64,000 nucleotides of DNA from an uncultured Candidatus Saccharibacteria bacterium (GTDB taxonomy: Bacteria > Patescibacteriota > Saccharimonadia > Saccharimonadales > UBA4665), in the NCBI GenBank assembly GCA_937892705.1, contig CALBGR010000006.1, positions 61,349 to 125,348 of the forward strand, in the 5' to 3' direction. Shown here piece by piece: positions 16,642 to 24,322 of the stretch. Numbering within the stretch: position 1 is the stretch's first letter; every line of letters begins with the position of its first letter. Both the position numbers and the translations under genes were made by a program. Below the pieces are notes generated by a model, which saw only the letters and a program-made list of their open reading frames with translations, had not been told where the DNA came from and made no database searches.

Positions 16642-17553
16642 CTATGGCGCAAGTGCTCCTGCGTATACTTGCCATGCTAACGCTGTCATTGCCACAAAAC
16701 CTAATGCCATAAACGCACGTTCTGTAAAAAGATAATCTGACCACTTCCCTTTTTGTCGATTCTGCAATATAAACAGCATACAAGCTGCCAGGAACAATAC
16801 GAACATGCTACCTACGGCACCGTATACATATACCGGTGTATTACCGCTGCCATACACATAAGCACCAGCAAGATATACACCTAGTACTACCCATGGCAGT
16901 ACAGCGCTCACCGTCAAGATGGTATATGCAAGTCGTCGTCGATTGGGACCTTGAGCGTATACTTCAACCGCCAAACCAGCAAGCGCCGCTATTAATACAA
17001 GTCCAAACAACAATGCTAGCGCTGAGATATCATACACGCCTACGAGTAACGCCAGGGTAGTTGTTACAAGACCTGCTATTATGCCACCACCTGCCCATCG
17101 CATACGACTTACCCGTGCTTCAAGCTCTTTCTCATATCGGTTGCGGTAAACCGTAGCTACGATAATGTGTACAAGTGCTGCAATAAACAAGAAGCCTGCA
17201 ACAACACATACTAGATTTACATCAAACAAATGCCGCACGGCCTGGGCAAGTACTGTTGTATCGGTTGTGCTTGCCAAGTTATCTTTTGTCAGAAAACTTG
17301 TTGTTACTGGTATTGATTTAGCGGTGCTTAGTAAAATAATCGCCACGCCTTGAGCTGCAAGCAATACCGCTAACCATTTGTGCCACTTGTTCAATGCCAC
17401 TGCCGTAAGCTTCTTGGCTGGCTTTTTAGCAGTGCGCCTGCTTGATGTCACCTGAGGTTTTTTGGTAGCTGTTTTTTTGGTTTTTACTGCAGCAGATACA
17501 GTTGTTTTTTTGTTTTTAGCAGTCTTCGTAGTTTTCGTTGATTTCTTTGCCAT
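16642..17553 (-). CDS. Heliorhodopsin-like 7-TM protein lacking the retinal lysine
   Basis: 303 residues: a basic Lys/Thr/Ala tail (1-52) and seven TM helices near 58-78, 112-135, 152-172, 175-198, 207-229, 242-264 and 277-300. Compared with heliorhodopsin 48C12 (recalled from memory), whole segments correspond: KGKWSDYL (268-275) with KGKWSNYL, ERAFMALGFVAMTALAWQ with ERAYIVLSLVAKSALAWQ, ALVHIIV with ALFHFIV, plus RW and the LPW of TM5. The lysine that binds retinal (K241) is Met289, the counterion E107 is Gly155 and S237 is Gly285. R104, W105, H80, Q26 and W246 are retained as R152, W153, H129, Q68 and W294. Family membership is well supported; loss of the canonical chromophore is inferred. 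Function is unknown. The basic N-terminus fits the cytoplasmic N-terminus of heliorhodopsins. Confidence 0.85.
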   Translation of the reverse strand: MAKKSTKTTKTAKNKKTTVSAAVKTKKTATKKPQVTSSRRTAKKPAKKLTAVALNKWHKWLAVLLAAQGVAIILLSTAKSIPVTTSFLTKDNLASTTDTTVLAQAVRHLFDVNLVCVVAGFLFIAALVHIIVATVYRNRYEKELEARVSRMRWAGGGIIAGLVTTTLALLVGVYDISALALLFGLVLIAALAGLAVEVYAQGPNRRRLAYTILTVSAVLPWVVLGVYLAGAYVYGSGNTPVYVYGAVGSMFVLFLAACMLFILQNRQKGKWSDYLFTERAFMALGFVAMTALAWQVYAGALAP

Positions 17554-17559
17554 ACCGCC

Positions 17560-17565
17560 ACTATA
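17560..17565 (-). promoter_or_regulatory. Candidate extended -10 for the heliorhodopsin-like gene
   Basis: TATAGT preceded by TGC (an extended -10, TGCTATAGT) on the minus strand, ending 6 nt before ATG 17553. No convincing -35. Transcription would begin at the start codon, so the mRNA may be leaderless. Confidence 0.45.
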
Positions 17566-17657
17566 GCATAAGTTTCATAAATATAGGAAAAATACTTGAA
17601 AAAGTACACGCAACAAATTACGCTTATGTCAATAAGCAACTAATTAGGAGAAAGGAC

Positions 17658-18200
17658 ATGACTAAACAACTCGAGCAGCTCGAAATAAAATTAAACGACC
17701 TGTTTGTAAAGAGTGCACCCGCTTTACCAAAAGGAGGAAAAGATTTTTTGGTGCAGTTTATTCCATATTTATCGCTGCTTGGCGGCTTATTCAATCTATG
17801 GGCCGCATACAACCTCTGGTATTGGGCAAGTAAAGTTAACCATGTTGCTGATGTTGTCAACCGATGGAGTGAAACATTCGGCGTAGACGCTGTATCAACC
17901 AACCGCTGGTCAGTAGCGCTCTGGATATCGTTGGCAATCTTACTAGCTACAGCACTGCTTTACATCTTGGCATACGCCCCACTCAAAGCACGCAAAAAAG
18001 CTGGATGGAATTTACTCTTTTATGCTCTCCTCCTTCACCTGGCTGCCGGGGTTGTTGGTGTGTTTGCTGATAGCTACGGCTATGGTGGTGGATTTGGCGG
18101 CCTTATAGGCTCATTGATTGGCTTTGTAATTGGTGGTTGGTTTATCTTCCAAATCCGCGAGACATACCTTACTAAGAAATCTAGAGCTAAGAAAGCTTAG
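17658..18200 (+). CDS. Unrecognised small membrane protein with four TM segments
   Basis: 180 residues, family not recognised. A short amphipathic N-terminal helix (1-20) precedes hydrophobic segments at about 34-55, 85-107, 117-138 and 143-170; the last is Gly-rich (YGYGGGFGGLIGSLIG). The tail is basic (KKSRAKKA), suggesting a cytoplasmic C-terminus. ATG 17658 is chosen because AGGAGAAAGG lies 4-11 nt upstream; an in-frame upstream ATG has no such site. It is transcribed divergently from the heliorhodopsin-like gene across 104 bp, so the two could share control. The terminator after it is strong, so it is monocistronic. Confidence 0.8.
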   Translation: MTKQLEQLEIKLNDLFVKSAPALPKGGKDFLVQFIPYLSLLGGLFNLWAAYNLWYWASKVNHVADVVNRWSETFGVDAVSTNRWSVALWISLAILLATALLYILAYAPLKARKKAGWNLLFYALLLHLAAGVVGVFADSYGYGGGFGGLIGSLIGFVIGGWFIFQIRETYLTKKSRAKKA

Positions 18201-18219
18201 CAAAAACAGTCAAAGAAAA

Positions 18220-18247
18220 AGACTCGCAAAATGCGGGTCTTTTTTTA
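18220..18247. terminator. Bidirectional terminator between the 4-TM gene and lysS
   Basis: The stem AGACTCGCA (18220-18228) pairs with TGCGGGTCT (18232-18240) around a 3-nt loop, with one G-T pair. A T-tract follows on the plus strand and also on the minus strand (from the A-run at 18213-18220), so it serves both convergent genes. Confidence 0.88.
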
Positions 18248-18279
18248 TACATAAAATGTCCGTTTTAATGAAATTTAGT

Positions 18280-19788
18280 TTATTTATATAGTTCCGGATA
18301 AATTGTCTTGGTGACTTCATCGATTTCGCTGCGAAGTTGCGGGAATGGCACACCTTCACGCGCAGTCACGCCTTCAAACACCCAAAATACACGTTCACTC
18401 CAGCCCCATCCGCAAGCTGGCGGCATGCCATACTCCAGCATTTCTATAAAATCAATATCAAGCATCATCGCTTCTTTATCGCCTGCATCGCGCATTCGCT
18501 GCTGTTCAATAAACCGATTAAGCTGATCAAGCGGATCATTCAACTCGCTAAACCCGTTACCTAACTCAGACCCTGCTATAATCGCTTGAAATCGTTGCAC
18601 GGTATCAGGTCGATCAGTATTTTTCTTGGCCAGTGGACTAATAAAGAGCGGCGTATTAACAAGCCACACTGGACCAGCCACATCTTTGCGAATATGCTTC
18701 CAAAGTTTATCTATACCACGTGCTTTATTTTCAGTCTGTTCTACCTCGAGATTGTTGTCCGCCAACGCCTTCTTAACTTCATCAAGCGTACAATTAAGGG
18801 GATCAATATTATAGCGATCTTTAATAACTTCCGCATAGTCCCACTCCTCCCATTCTTGGCTGAGGTCTACCTCAAAATCACCAAGTTTAAATTTCAGAGT
18901 ACCAAAGGTATTTTCTAGGACATAGCGGTACATGTCTGTCATAAATTTCATACCGTCGCGCCAATCAGCATACGCCCAGTACCACTCCATTGCCACATGC
19001 TCCGGCAAATGCTCATCACTGTAGTTTTCGTTCCGGAAACGCGGACCAATATCATACACTCGTTCAAAACCGCCACCCAACAAACGCTTCAAAGGTAGCT
19101 CATGACTAATCCGAAGGTAAAAGTCCTGATCAAGTGCATCCATATGTGTCACAAATGGCTTCGCATCTGCACCGCCTGTCGTATGCTCGAGTACAGGAGT
19201 ATTGATCTCAATAAATCCATTTTGGTCAAGAAAACGCCTCGTCGCTTGCCAAAATTTACTACGACGGATAAAGCGTTGGCGTACGTTTTCATTTACATTC
19301 ATGTCTACATAACGACGACGCAAACGCTCTTCTTTGTTAGTAAACCCATCGTATTTATTTGGTAGTGGCCGGAGCGATTTTGTCAGCAACCTCAGTCGTG
19401 CAATTTCTACCGAAATTTCACCGGTCTGGGTTTTTATCACCTTGCCGGTCGCCTCTACAAAATCACCTGAATCTAGTAACGAAATGTCGTCTATAAGCAA
19501 TTCGCTATTGGCACGATTTGCCTCAGTAATAACACCAGCTCGCCAAAACAATTGCACCTGACCGCTGTGATCTTTAATAACAATGAAGGCAATTTTACCG
19601 AACTTTCGAATAGAGGTAACTCGACCTATTGTCGTCACCTCTTGACCTTCAAGTTCATCAAACGATGATACGATTTTTTGTGCAGTATGTGTGCGATGTG
19701 CAGTAGCTGGATACGGATCAATACCGAGCTTCTTTAACTCTTCCAGTTTCCGTAAACGTTCATCACGCAGTTCTTTCAGTGTTGCCAT
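18280..19788 (-). CDS. lysS: Lysyl-tRNA synthetase, class II
   Basis: 502 residues. An N-terminal OB-fold anticodon-binding domain (~50-150, TTIGRVTSIRKFGKIAFIVIKD) leads into the class II core, with motif 2 at RFRNENYSDEHLPEH. Motif 3, usually GLGIGIDR in bacterial LysRS, reads GWGWSERV and is one residue shorter, although the ATP-binding Arg is kept. Preceding residues (LEYGMPPACG) are typical, so this is a lineage variant rather than a decayed gene. A TATAAT box lies 9 nt before ATG 19788. It ends at the shared bidirectional terminator. Confidence 0.94.
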   Translation of the reverse strand: MATLKELRDERLRKLEELKKLGIDPYPATAHRTHTAQKIVSSFDELEGQEVTTIGRVTSIRKFGKIAFIVIKDHSGQVQLFWRAGVITEANRANSELLIDDISLLDSGDFVEATGKVIKTQTGEISVEIARLRLLTKSLRPLPNKYDGFTNKEERLRRRYVDMNVNENVRQRFIRRSKFWQATRRFLDQNGFIEINTPVLEHTTGGADAKPFVTHMDALDQDFYLRISHELPLKRLLGGGFERVYDIGPRFRNENYSDEHLPEHVAMEWYWAYADWRDGMKFMTDMYRYVLENTFGTLKFKLGDFEVDLSQEWEEWDYAEVIKDRYNIDPLNCTLDEVKKALADNNLEVEQTENKARGIDKLWKHIRKDVAGPVWLVNTPLFISPLAKKNTDRPDTVQRFQAIIAGSELGNGFSELNDPLDQLNRFIEQQRMRDAGDKEAMMLDIDFIEMLEYGMPPACGWGWSERVFWVFEGVTAREGVPFPQLRSEIDEVTKTIYPELYK

Positions 19789-19797
19789 ACTGGAGAC

Positions 19798-19803
19798 ATT
19801 ATA
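19798..19803 (-). promoter_or_regulatory. Candidate -10 box for lysS, leaderless spacing
   Basis: TATAAT on the minus strand, 9 nt before ATG 19788, in the gap after greA. No Shine-Dalgarno sequence is visible between the box and the start. Confidence 0.45.
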
Positions 19804-19823
19804 CCGAAGTTTCTACCGGTATC

Positions 19824-20288
19824 CTAGCCAATCTCAACAATGGTGTATGTAGTAGTTTCAGCTGGAGTTTTAATTTCAACTTCCTCGCCTTCTTTCTTGC
19901 CAATCAATGCCTGGCCGATTGGTGATTCATCGGAAATTTTTCCAGCCAATGGATCAGCTTCAACAGTTCCTACTACCTGAAATTCTTTGGTTTTACCATC
20001 TTTACTCTTCAGTTTTACTGTAGAACCAAGCTGTACTTTGCTGTCACTTTTTGGCGTCTTGATAATTTCTACATTAGCCAAAATATGCTCAAGCTCTGCA
20101 ATACGGTTTTCGTTTTTCTCTTGCTCCTGACGAGCGCTTTGGTATTCAGCATTTTCACTCAAATCACCAAATTCACGAGCAGTCTTAATACGCTCCGCAA
20201 TAGCACCACGCGCAGCAATTAAGTCTTCAAGTTCTTTCTTTAACTCCTCTACTCCTGCTTCTGTTAGTCGAAAAGGTTTACTAATCAT
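19824..20288 (-). CDS. greA: Transcription elongation factor GreA
   Basis: 154 residues: an N-terminal coiled coil (~10-78) with the acidic tip (EFGDLSENAEYQSAR) that enters the RNA polymerase secondary channel and stimulates cleavage of backtracked RNA, and a C-terminal FKBP-like domain (GSTVKLKSKDGK to the end). Full length. AGGAGG lies about 5 nt before ATG 20288. It sits between proS and lysS on the same strand. Confidence 0.96.
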   Translation of the reverse strand: MISKPFRLTEAGVEELKKELEDLIAARGAIAERIKTAREFGDLSENAEYQSARQEQEKNENRIAELEHILANVEIIKTPKSDSKVQLGSTVKLKSKDGKTKEFQVVGTVEADPLAGKISDESPIGQALIGKKEGEEVEIKTPAETTTYTIVEIG

Positions 20289-20350
20289 TTTACATCCTCC
20301 TATTTAGCTATGAATAATCTTAAAATCTATATTGCTGATTATCTGATTTT

Positions 20351-21598
20351 TTACACGAGTGCCTTTAATAATTCCTCGTTTGTTAGTAACGTTGCTTCTG
20401 TTTCCGTGCGTCGCTTTAGTTCGATTTTGCCCTGTTCTATTGTCTTAGGGCTGACGACCACCCGATAGGGTATACCGAGCAAATCCGCATCAGCGAATTT
20501 TTCTCCAGGACGCATATCACGGTCGTCATATAATACCGCAATGCCATTTTGAGTCAAGGTGCTGTACAATTCATCAGCAGTTTTTACAGCTTCAGATACA
20601 TCGCCCAAAAGTGCCAAATATACTTTTGCAGGCGCAACTGCTTCTGGCCAAACTATACCCCTTTCATCAGCAAATTTTTCTACTATTACGCCCATCACTC
20701 TCGTAATTCCTATTCCGTAAGAACCGAGGTGAACATACTGGCTTTCGCCTCGCTCATTTGTAAAGGTAAAGTTTGTTTGCTCACTCTTTTGTGTACCGAA
20801 GTTAAAGATGTTCCCTACTTCCGCACTTTTTACTTTTTCTAGCTCTTCTCGCTTAATACCAAGTTTTTTAAGGTTTTCATCGTCTAAGACTTCTTCATTT
20901 ACGGCGATATTTTTTCCGCGATGCAGGTAAATGACGTCTTCGCCCGCTTCACAGATTGTTTGAAACTCATGACTAAACTGTGTAAACGCACCTCCGCTTG
21001 CAAATGTAATATATGTGTCCTCTCCAATACCTAAACGATCATATATCCGGTTATAGGCATCGATGGTGGCATTATAGAATGCCTCATGCTGCTTAGCGTC
21101 TATGCTACATGAATACATATCTTTCATGATGAATTCGCGCCCACGCATAATACCGCTTTTGGCCCGGAGTTCATTTCGCAGCTTTGTCTGGAATTGATAT
21201 ACGTTGATCGGCAGATCCTTATAACTGTCAAGGTACTTTTTCACCATTTCGATAACGGCTTCTTCGTGAGACCACCCAAATCCTACTTCTGTTCCGTCCT
21301 TAAGTTTTGACTTAAACCATATATCAACCACTTCATCGTCCCATCGTCCGGTTTCTTCCCATGTTTCTCGCTTTTGTAAGGTGCTCATAATAAGTTCTTG
21401 CCCACCTATTGCATTCATCTCTTCACGAACGATTTGCTTGATATTCTCGAGCACTCTATACCCAAGCGGCGTATACGCGTATACGCCGGCCATCACTTTA
21501 TCTACATAGCCTGCCCGAATGAGAAGCTGCGCATTTTTTGCCACTTCATCAGACGGCGCCGTTTTACTTGTTTTGGTAAAAAGCTGTGATAGCCTCAT
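20351..21598 (-). CDS. proS: Prolyl-tRNA synthetase without the editing (INS) domain
   Basis: 415 residues, against about 570 for the E. coli type. The class II core is intact (YTPLGYRVLENI; motif 2 RNELRAKSGIMRGREFIMKD; motif 3 YGIGITRVMG), followed by the anticodon-binding domain. The roughly 180-residue INS editing insertion between motifs 2 and 3 is replaced by a short linker, so cis-editing of Ala-tRNA-Pro is not possible. Mini-ProS forms are known in alphaproteobacteria and CPR bacteria. AGGGA lies about 8 nt before ATG 21598. A trans-editing YbaK/ProXp enzyme, if any, is outside the window. Confidence 0.95.
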   Translation of the reverse strand: MRLSQLFTKTSKTAPSDEVAKNAQLLIRAGYVDKVMAGVYAYTPLGYRVLENIKQIVREEMNAIGGQELIMSTLQKRETWEETGRWDDEVVDIWFKSKLKDGTEVGFGWSHEEAVIEMVKKYLDSYKDLPINVYQFQTKLRNELRAKSGIMRGREFIMKDMYSCSIDAKQHEAFYNATIDAYNRIYDRLGIGEDTYITFASGGAFTQFSHEFQTICEAGEDVIYLHRGKNIAVNEEVLDDENLKKLGIKREELEKVKSAEVGNIFNFGTQKSEQTNFTFTNERGESQYVHLGSYGIGITRVMGVIVEKFADERGIVWPEAVAPAKVYLALLGDVSEAVKTADELYSTLTQNGIAVLYDDRDMRPGEKFADADLLGIPYRVVVSPKTIEQGKIELKRRTETEATLLTNEELLKALV

Positions 21599-21703
21599 TA
21601 CGATTCCCTGTATACCTATTTATGGTCCTGTTAACACTTTATGCTAAACAGAATACCGGCAAGCCGGCATCAAAAAATACAATGACCATACGGTTCATTA
21701 CTC

Positions 21704-22489
21704 CTATTGTACTACATTGAATAAAATCAGAAAGGCCACAAGATTTTTCAATGCGTGCACACCTGTACCAGACCAAATATTCCCGGTTTTTTCCCGCAGC
21801 CATACAAGCACCAGTGAAAGTATAAATGTATCGAGCGCCGCTATCCAAAGCAGTCCATTACCAAAGCCTATTTGAAGATGAGCAATGGCAAATAATAAAC
21901 TTACTACTACCGCAGCCGTTTTAACCGAAAATATTCTCTTTAATCGCGTATAAAGGAATCCGCGAAATAGTATTTCTTCAACAATCGGCGGCAACACCAC
22001 AAGTCCAATGAACGCATAAAGCCGTTCACCACCAGTGCTTTTTGTATCAAATCCAATCTCTTGCTGCTGTTTAAACAGATCCGGCGAAAACTGATAGATA
22101 ATAACTGCAATAACCATGTAGATAGCGATATAAACCAAAAATCCGGCAAAAACATACCCTATGTCTTTGACTTTCGGCATTTTTACCGCAATACTTTTCC
22201 ATGTCTCACGCAGCAGGCGCATAAAAAATACCAATAAAGCAATCAGCACTATATCATTAATTCCTGAATAGATAAGCCGAACAAGGCTAGTATCCACCCA
22301 TTCTGCCGCCTGAGCCTGCGTCATGCCACTGAGCACTATACCAAGTACCAACAAAAAACTAGTGGTAATTTGCGGCAAGATATACAGAATCAGCCCAATA
22401 AGCATTGTCTGTACTGTGGCGATAAACCGCTGAGCCAACTGACGATTTGGTGTACTACTAGGTGTATTATTAGAAGAATCTGTTGACAT
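21704..22489 (-). CDS. CPBP-family intramembrane metalloprotease (Abi/CAAX-like)
   Basis: 261 residues with about seven TM helices. The family motifs are present: Glu171-Glu172-x3-Arg176 in VEEILFRGFLY, His204 in AIAHLQIG, and His245 with Asn249 in GVHALKNLVAF. Members cleave prenylated or unmodified membrane proteins or serve in immunity to bacteriocins; the substrate is unknown. The ATG at 22489 is used rather than the adjacent upstream TTG. It overlaps the 3' end of rseP by 20 nt, so translation is probably coupled and two membrane proteases are made together. Confidence 0.9.
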   Translation of the reverse strand: MSTDSSNNTPSSTPNRQLAQRFIATVQTMLIGLILYILPQITTSFLLVLGIVLSGMTQAQAAEWVDTSLVRLIYSGINDIVLIALLVFFMRLLRETWKSIAVKMPKVKDIGYVFAGFLVYIAIYMVIAVIIYQFSPDLFKQQQEIGFDTKSTGGERLYAFIGLVVLPPIVEEILFRGFLYTRLKRIFSVKTAAVVVSLLFAIAHLQIGFGNGLLWIAALDTFILSLVLVWLREKTGNIWSGTGVHALKNLVAFLILFNVVQ

Positions 22490-23594
22490 CAACTATTGAA
22501 ATTAAAACTATTAAACCTATCAAAAATAGGAACCCAACACCATGTATCCACTCTTCAACTTCTTTAGTAAGCGGTCGTTTTAGTGCACGTGAAGCCAAAA
22601 GCACAAACAGCCTTCCTCCATCTAATGCTGGGATTGGCAGCGCGTTCATGATTGCCAAACTCAACGAAATAACAGCAATAATCAAAAGCAAAAATTCTAT
22701 CCCAAAAATACTGCCATCGCGCATAACCACGAATATACCTATAGGCCCTGATACCTGTTCACTCGCTTTTTGCGCATCTCCATGGAAAAGGCTACTAATT
22801 ACGGTACCGAGCCCCTGGAAGGTCAACAGTGTTAATTGTTTTATAAGTCCTGCAGCCACTATCGGAGCGGACCATGTAGAACGCTGTACCGTATATTCTG
22901 TCGGTGAAATACCTAAGTACCCTTTTGGCTGATTACTGTTTCGAGACTTGTCTACTTCTTTTTGCGTCAATAGCATTGCAGTCGTTGTCTTTTTTTGACC
23001 TGCACGAACATAGGTAATGTCGACTTTTTCACCTGCATATTTCTTTGTAATCTTTGGCAAATCATCTGGAGATGTAATAACATCTGATGACGCCTGTCCA
23101 GATTTGCCGATGGATTTAAGCACATCCCCGCGCACAAGTCCCGCCTTTTCAGCAGGCGACTTTTCAGACACATGCCCAGCAACAACATCTTGTTTAATAA
23201 TCTTTGTATCGCTTGCAACGGTAAATTGATTATCTATAAGCTTTGGCATACCAATTGCTGCCAAAAGCGTCAAAAGCACAAATGCAGTTACTAAGTTCAT
23301 CGCCACACCAGCAAGCATGATCTTTGCTTTTACCCAGGTAGTAGCCGCACCAAACGTCCCTGGCCGTGTATCAGCATCGTTTTCACCTTTAAGCTTTACA
23401 AAGCCGCCAAGTGGCAGCCAGTTCAAGGTGTATTCTGTGCCGTTTCGCTTTGCCAACACTTTAGCTCGCGGCGGAAAAAAGAGACCAAACTCCTCAACTT
23501 CTACTCCATTTCGGCGGGCAACGATATAATGCCCCCACTCATGCACTAGCACTAATCCGATAAATAAAACCAGTCCCAATATTAGTAACCACAT
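22470..23594 (-). CDS. rseP: Site-2 intramembrane zinc protease RseP
   Basis: 374 residues. The catalytic HExxH (His18-Glu19-x2-His22, VLVHEWGHY) is in TM1, a single PDZ domain is at ~150-205, and the third-ligand NALPIPALDGG motif is in a C-terminal TM. It releases transmembrane regulators or clears signal peptides by cutting inside the membrane. Single-PDZ forms are usual in Gram-positive lineages. AGAGGGG precedes ATG 23594 closely. Location between uppS and proS follows the widespread uppS-(cdsA-dxr)-rseP-proS order, but cdsA and dxr are absent here. Confidence 0.95.
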   Translation of the reverse strand: MWLLILGLVLFIGLVLVHEWGHYIVARRNGVEVEEFGLFFPPRAKVLAKRNGTEYTLNWLPLGGFVKLKGENDADTRPGTFGAATTWVKAKIMLAGVAMNLVTAFVLLTLLAAIGMPKLIDNQFTVASDTKIIKQDVVAGHVSEKSPAEKAGLVRGDVLKSIGKSGQASSDVITSPDDLPKITKKYAGEKVDITYVRAGQKKTTTAMLLTQKEVDKSRNSNQPKGYLGISPTEYTVQRSTWSAPIVAAGLIKQLTLLTFQGLGTVISSLFHGDAQKASEQVSGPIGIFVVMRDGSIFGIEFLLLIIAVISLSLAIMNALPIPALDGGRLFVLLASRALKRPLTKEVEEWIHGVGFLFLIGLIVLISIVDVNRFF

Positions 23595-23635
23595 ACCCCT
23601 CTAGTATACAAAAATTCCTTCTTTACCCCTAGTAA

Positions 23636-24322
23636 TTATTTCCCAAATCGCCGTTTTCGTACTGCATAAGCTTTTAATGCATTCTGCAAATCAAGCGGTG
23701 TAAAATCCGGCCATAACTTATCAACAAAATACAATTCACTATATGCCGCACGCCAAAGCATAAAATTACTAAGCCGCTGTTCACCAGAAGTTCGGATTAC
23801 AAGATCAAGCGGCGGCACTTCAGGGGCATATAAATGTGCCTGTATGGTATCGATAGTAACTGCTTCTGAAGACACACCGCTTGCAACGATCTTTTTAACC
23901 GCATCAACAATTTCCTGCTGACCACCATAATTAAAACAAATTACCAAGTTACCTTTGTTATTATGTTTAGTACTTTCTTCAGCTCGTTCAATTGCCTGTA
24001 TTACCTTTTTGTCTAATCTATCACGCTGACCTACAAATATAATTCTTATTCCGGCTCTGTCAAAATCCTGCAGATACTTATCGACACCTCGCACCAAAAG
24101 CATCATGAGATGCCCTTTTTCCTCTTCAGCACGTCGCCAATTTTCTGTAGAAAATGCGTACACACTAACATACGCTACACCTAACTCAAACGCCGTCTTT
24201 ACAACTACTCTTAGTGCCTCTAGACCTTCTGTATGCCCTTGCTTACTTGGCAGACCTTGTTTTTCAGCCCAACGACGGTTGCCGTCCATAATAATGCCAA
24301 TGTGACGTGGCACAGTTTCCAT
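23636..24322 (-). CDS. uppS: Undecaprenyl diphosphate synthase (cis-prenyltransferase)
   Basis: 228 residues with HIGIIMDGNRRWA at the start (catalytic Asp13), FSTENWRR and the C-terminal DLVIRTSGEQRLSNF motif. It extends an allylic diphosphate with IPP in cis to make the C55 carrier for peptidoglycan and surface polymers. Its ATG overlaps the TAA of the polyprenyl synthase gene (TAATG), indicating coupled translation; that enzyme could supply the allylic primer. Confidence 0.96.
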   Translation of the reverse strand: METVPRHIGIIMDGNRRWAEKQGLPSKQGHTEGLEALRVVVKTAFELGVAYVSVYAFSTENWRRAEEEKGHLMMLLVRGVDKYLQDFDRAGIRIIFVGQRDRLDKKVIQAIERAEESTKHNNKGNLVICFNYGGQQEIVDAVKKIVASGVSSEAVTIDTIQAHLYAPEVPPLDLVIRTSGEQRLSNFMLWRAAYSELYFVDKLWPDFTPLDLQNALKAYAVRKRRFGK

